From the NCBI GenBank assembly GCA_011523785.1, contig WTFW01000132.1:1-34155 (forward strand): a stretch of 34,155 bases of DNA, written 5' to 3'. Numbering within the stretch: position 1 is the stretch's first letter; each line of letters begins with the position of its first letter. A program made the position numbers and the translations under genes. The DNA comes from Chloroflexota bacterium (GTDB lineage Bacteria; Chloroflexota; UBA11872). Positions 31,695-34,155 of this stretch are shown here, in pieces. The notes under the pieces are model-generated. The model ran no database searches and was not told where the DNA came from. It saw only the letters and a program-made list of their open reading frames with translations.

Positions 31695-32129
31695 TCGATG
31701 CCAATACTGAGCCCGGCAAAGCACGCCGCGCCATTCAACCGATCAAGTCCCAGGCGATGCTCGCGGACTCTCCACAGCCGTGGATTGGCACACGCCGCGG
31801 GCATAGCTTAGGCCCGAGATTCGGGCTTCAAGGGCACCGACACAGGCACGGCGCACACGCCGCGCCGGAGAACTCGAGAGCCGCTCCTGCATCAATCCGG
31901 CCCGGATCCGTCTGGTGTCCGGACTATCGAGAGCAGGATCCTGCAGGTATTCGCGGACGCCTGCGTTGGCTCGCCCACCAGCACATGGAGCCCGTCGCCG
32001 CCTCGACGCGACCATGCCTACCCGAATTCCCGTCTGATAGGATAGCCGCCGGTTCGACCGCACGATTTCCCTCTTAGCCAACCGTTTCCGCCCCGGCGGC
32101 CATTGGTCCCACACCAGCCGCCGTCGCGC
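31695..32129. other. Gene-poor region between cbiB and the ion channel
   Basis: No convincing gene on either strand in this 435-bp stretch; open frames here have no domain-like sequence. A small hairpin, GCCCGA-GAT-TCGGGC (31812-31826), could be a leftover terminator. The segment may be decayed sequence. Confidence 0.4.
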
Positions 32130-32954
32130 ATGCCACACAATCAAGCCATGCACACGGTCCTCGAATCGATTCGCCGAATTACCTCCGCACCGGCATTCGA
32201 TGCCGCGATCATAGCGATCATCATTGTCAACGCTGTGCTGTTGGGACTCGAAACTTCGCACGCGATCGATGAAGACTTTGGCCAGTGGATCGATCTTGGG
32301 CACCAGGTCACGCTCTTCATATTCATCGTCGAAGCTGTCCTGAAGATTGCGGTATCGTCTCCACGAATCGTTGGGTACTTCCGCGATGGATGGAACGTTT
32401 TCGACTTTCTGATCATTGTATTCGCGCTCATACCAGCCACCGGTCAATTCGCCATGATTGCCCGTCTGGCTCGCCTCCTGCGGGTGTTGCGGCTCGTGTC
32501 GACAATCAGGGATTTACGGCTCATAGTAACCGCGCTTGTAAGGTCGATTCCCAGCGTCGGTCACGTCATGCTACTCATGGGTATTGTGGTGTATATCTAT
32601 GCGATCATTGGATACCATCTATTTGGTGAGCACGACCCAGAGAATTGGCGGGACCTTGGAATCTCCCTGCTCACGCTGTTCAACATCGTTACGCTGGAAG
32701 GGTGGACAGAGGTCATGTATCGCGCCATGGAATTGAGCGAGTTGTCCTGGATCTACTTCGTGAGTTTTGTTGTGATTGGAACATTCGTTGTTTTCAATCT
32801 CTTCATCGCGATCATTATCAATAACCTGGATGAAGCCAAGCTGGAACGACTACGGGAACTGGAGACACCGCCGTCCCGAGAAGAGTTGCTGCGAGAGATT
32901 CGCGCGACGCAGCGTGCATTGGCTCGCCTCGAGCGACGAATGCGGAACGACTGA
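32130..32954 (+). CDS. Single-domain voltage-gated cation channel with calcium-channel-like filter
   Basis: 274 residues from ATG 32130 (ATG 32148 and TTG 32103 are alternatives; no clear Shine-Dalgarno). Six membrane segments: S1 about 23-41, S2 57-75, S3 88-103, S4 108-124 with Arg112, Arg115, Arg118, Arg121 at every third place, S5 140-164, S6 207-231. The pore loop carries TLEGWTEV (188-195). A charged, coiled-coil-prone tail (232-272) follows, as in bacterial NaV channels that assemble as tetramers. The common bacterial sodium filter is LESW; Gly in place of Ser resembles CaV domains I and III and the reported prokaryotic calcium channel CavMr. The gene is less GC-rich than its neighbours. 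Confidence 0.9.
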   Translation: MPHNQAMHTVLESIRRITSAPAFDAAIIAIIIVNAVLLGLETSHAIDEDFGQWIDLGHQVTLFIFIVEAVLKIAVSSPRIVGYFRDGWNVFDFLIIVFALIPATGQFAMIARLARLLRVLRLVSTIRDLRLIVTALVRSIPSVGHVMLLMGIVVYIYAIIGYHLFGEHDPENWRDLGISLLTLFNIVTLEGWTEVMYRAMELSELSWIYFVSFVVIGTFVVFNLFIAIIINNLDEAKLERLRELETPPSREELLREIRATQRALARLERRMRND

Positions 32955-33080
32955 CGGCCGCCGAGGCACGACTTTGAGCCGCGCGCTGTTGGCACGGCAC
33001 TGCGACACGGCTACGGTGAGGGGCAGGCAAGTGGCGAGGGTGATTGCACACCTCGTTCCCTCGGGTAGAGGCGGCATGAC

Positions 33081-34155
33081 GTGAAAGACCCGCGTGCGCA
33101 CGACGTGTCTAGCTCTTACGCGCTATGGGAGCGCGCCAACCGGGTGATTCCCGGCGGATCGCAGCTGATCAGCCGGCGGCCGTATGCCTTCGCCAACGGG
33201 GTGGCGCCGGTATACGCCGAGCGCGGCAAGGGCTCGCGCATCTGGGATGACCAAGGCGTGGAGTACCTGGACTACGGCATGTCAGTAACGTCGGCGATCC
33301 TGGGCTACGCCGACGACGTCGTGGACCAGGCGGTCATCGAGCAGATCGGCAAGGGCACGACGTACTCGCTGAACAGCGAGCGCGAGATCGAATTGGCGGA
33401 GATGCTGATCGAGCGGATCCCGTGCGCGGAGATGGTGCGGTTTTCGAAGGGCGGCGGCGAGTCATGCGGCATCGCCGTGCGCATTGCGCGTGGGACCACG
33501 GGGCGCGACGTGGTGCTGTTCAGCGGCTATCACGGGTGGCATGACTGGTACCTGGCCGCGGGTCATTTGCAGGAGGGGGCGTTCGATCCGTTTGCGGTGC
33601 CGAATATCCAGCCGACGGGGGTGCCGAAGGCGCTGCGCGGCACATCCATCCCGTTCCCGTGGGGCGAGTTGGAACCGCTGGAGCAGCTGCTGGAGCAGCA
33701 TCGCGGCCAGGTGGCCGCGATCATGATGGAGCCGATCCTGCTGGGCGAAGCGCCGCCGGCCGGCTACCTGGCGGGCGTGCGTGAGCTTGCGACGCGCGAG
33801 AACGTGGTGCTGATCTTTGACGAGGTCACGACCAATTTCCGGTATAGCGCCACCGGGATCCAGGAGTTTGTGGGTGTGGTCCCGGACCTGGCGTGTTTTG
33901 CGAAGGCGATATCCAACGGTTACGCCATGGGCGCGGTGGTCGGCCAGCGCTGGGTTATGGAGCCGGCGTCAAACATGTTTGTAAGCAGCACTTACTGGAG
34001 CGACCTGGTGGGGATTGTGGCCGCGATCACGACGCTGAAGGAGATCGAGCGGCGTGAGGTGCCGGCTGCCCTGGCGTCCTACGGCGAGCGCCTGCAGTCG
34101 GGCATGCGCGAGGTGCTGGACGAGATGGACCTGCCAGTTGAGATTGCAGGCCTGC
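33081..34155 (+). CDS. Class-III aminotransferase, glutamate-1-semialdehyde aminomutase type (3' end outside window)
   Basis: The frame opens at GTG 33081 and runs 358 codons to the window edge. NRVIPGGSQLISRRP is the typical start of GSA-type enzymes; MVRFSKGGGESCGIAVRIAR, SGYHGWHDWY, AAIMMEPI, VVLIFDEVTTNFR (PLP-ring aspartate) and CFAKAISNGYAMGAVVG (PLP lysine) follow in order. The usual NSGTEA of HemL reads KGGGES here, so a true heme-pathway role is less likely than transamination of another amino compound. Start chosen by the N-terminal alignment; AGAGG lies upstream at 33066-33071 region. Family secure, substrate not. Confidence 0.9.
   Translation, partial: MKDPRAHDVSSSYALWERANRVIPGGSQLISRRPYAFANGVAPVYAERGKGSRIWDDQGVEYLDYGMSVTSAILGYADDVVDQAVIEQIGKGTTYSLNSEREIELAEMLIERIPCAEMVRFSKGGGESCGIAVRIARGTTGRDVVLFSGYHGWHDWYLAAGHLQEGAFDPFAVPNIQPTGVPKALRGTSIPFPWGELEPLEQLLEQHRGQVAAIMMEPILLGEAPPAGYLAGVRELATRENVVLIFDEVTTNFRYSATGIQEFVGVVPDLACFAKAISNGYAMGAVVGQRWVMEPASNMFVSSTYWSDLVGIVAAITTLKEIERREVPAALASYGERLQSGMREVLDEMDLPVEIAGL

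Noticed and set aside
31812-31826. GCCCGA-GAT-TCGGGC hairpin as terminator
   Set aside because: No gene ends near it on either strand and no T-tract follows; mentioned only as part of the gene-poor region.
31743-32447. 234-codon minus-strand open frame over the gene-poor region and channel start
   Set aside because: Second half is Arg/Ser-rich, first half is antisense to the channel; no family resemblance.

Overview
The window is a GC-rich bacterial chromosome segment (roughly two-thirds G+C by eye) with tightly packed, often overlapping genes, many GTG/TTG starts and weak Shine-Dalgarno sequences. The gene mix suggests a Chloroflexota member, perhaps a marine or host-associated SAR202/Caldilinea-like lineage: Gfo/Idh oxidoreductase, phytanoyl-CoA dioxygenase-like enzyme, sialidase-like beta-propellers, Tat-type lipoprotein solute-binding protein, DrrAB-like exporter and GSA-type aminotransferase. 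This placement is inferred from gene content; no rRNA or other phylogenetic marker is present.

Layout, 1-17.3 kb: accessory catabolism and sensing. In order: the 3' end of a sugar-type ABC solute-binding protein (terminator behind it); a Gfo/Idh oxidoreductase; an alpha/beta hydrolase translationally coupled to a beta-class DNA methyltransferase; a tRNA-Glu-like relic; two tandem copies of a small coiled-coil/membrane protein on the minus strand; an adenosine deaminase-family enzyme; a HisI-like protein (minus); an ABC-2 exporter pair (minus) divergent from an OmpR-type response regulator and soluble GAF histidine kinase; a DoxX-like membrane protein with a strong terminator; a PhyH-family dioxygenase; a coupled trio of PadR regulator, polytopic membrane protein and Tat/lipobox solute-binding protein; and an Asp-box sialidase-like protein.

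17.3-31.6 kb: a VapBC toxin-antitoxin pair (minus), then a large cobalamin locus. A cobalamin riboswitch leads the plus-strand arm btuC-btuF-btuD-cobO-cobT-cobS-cobC-cobU (B12 import, corrinoid adenosylation, lower-ligand activation and nucleotide-loop assembly). A convergent minus-strand arm, cbiB-cobD-cobQ-pduX, makes the aminopropanol-phosphate linker, amidates the corrin and attaches the linker. Together the arms cover every enzymatic step from cob(I)yrinic acid a,c-diamide to adenosylcobalamin. No corrin-ring genes and no DMB-synthesis gene are present, so the locus looks like salvage/late synthesis. An unrelated beta-propeller glycosidase-like gene sits where the two arms converge.

31.6-34.2 kb: an AT-richer, gene-poor stretch with a perfect 8-7-8 inverted repeat; a single-domain voltage-gated cation channel whose filter (TLEGW) resembles calcium rather than typical bacterial sodium channels; and the 5' part of a class-III (glutamate-1-semialdehyde type) aminotransferase running off the window end.

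I found no CRISPR array, insertion sequence, intact tRNA/rRNA or phage module. The best candidates for something undescribed are the PadR/membrane/lipoprotein trio, the heptad-differing tandem small membrane proteins, the tRNA-Glu-like relic and the Cav-like channel.
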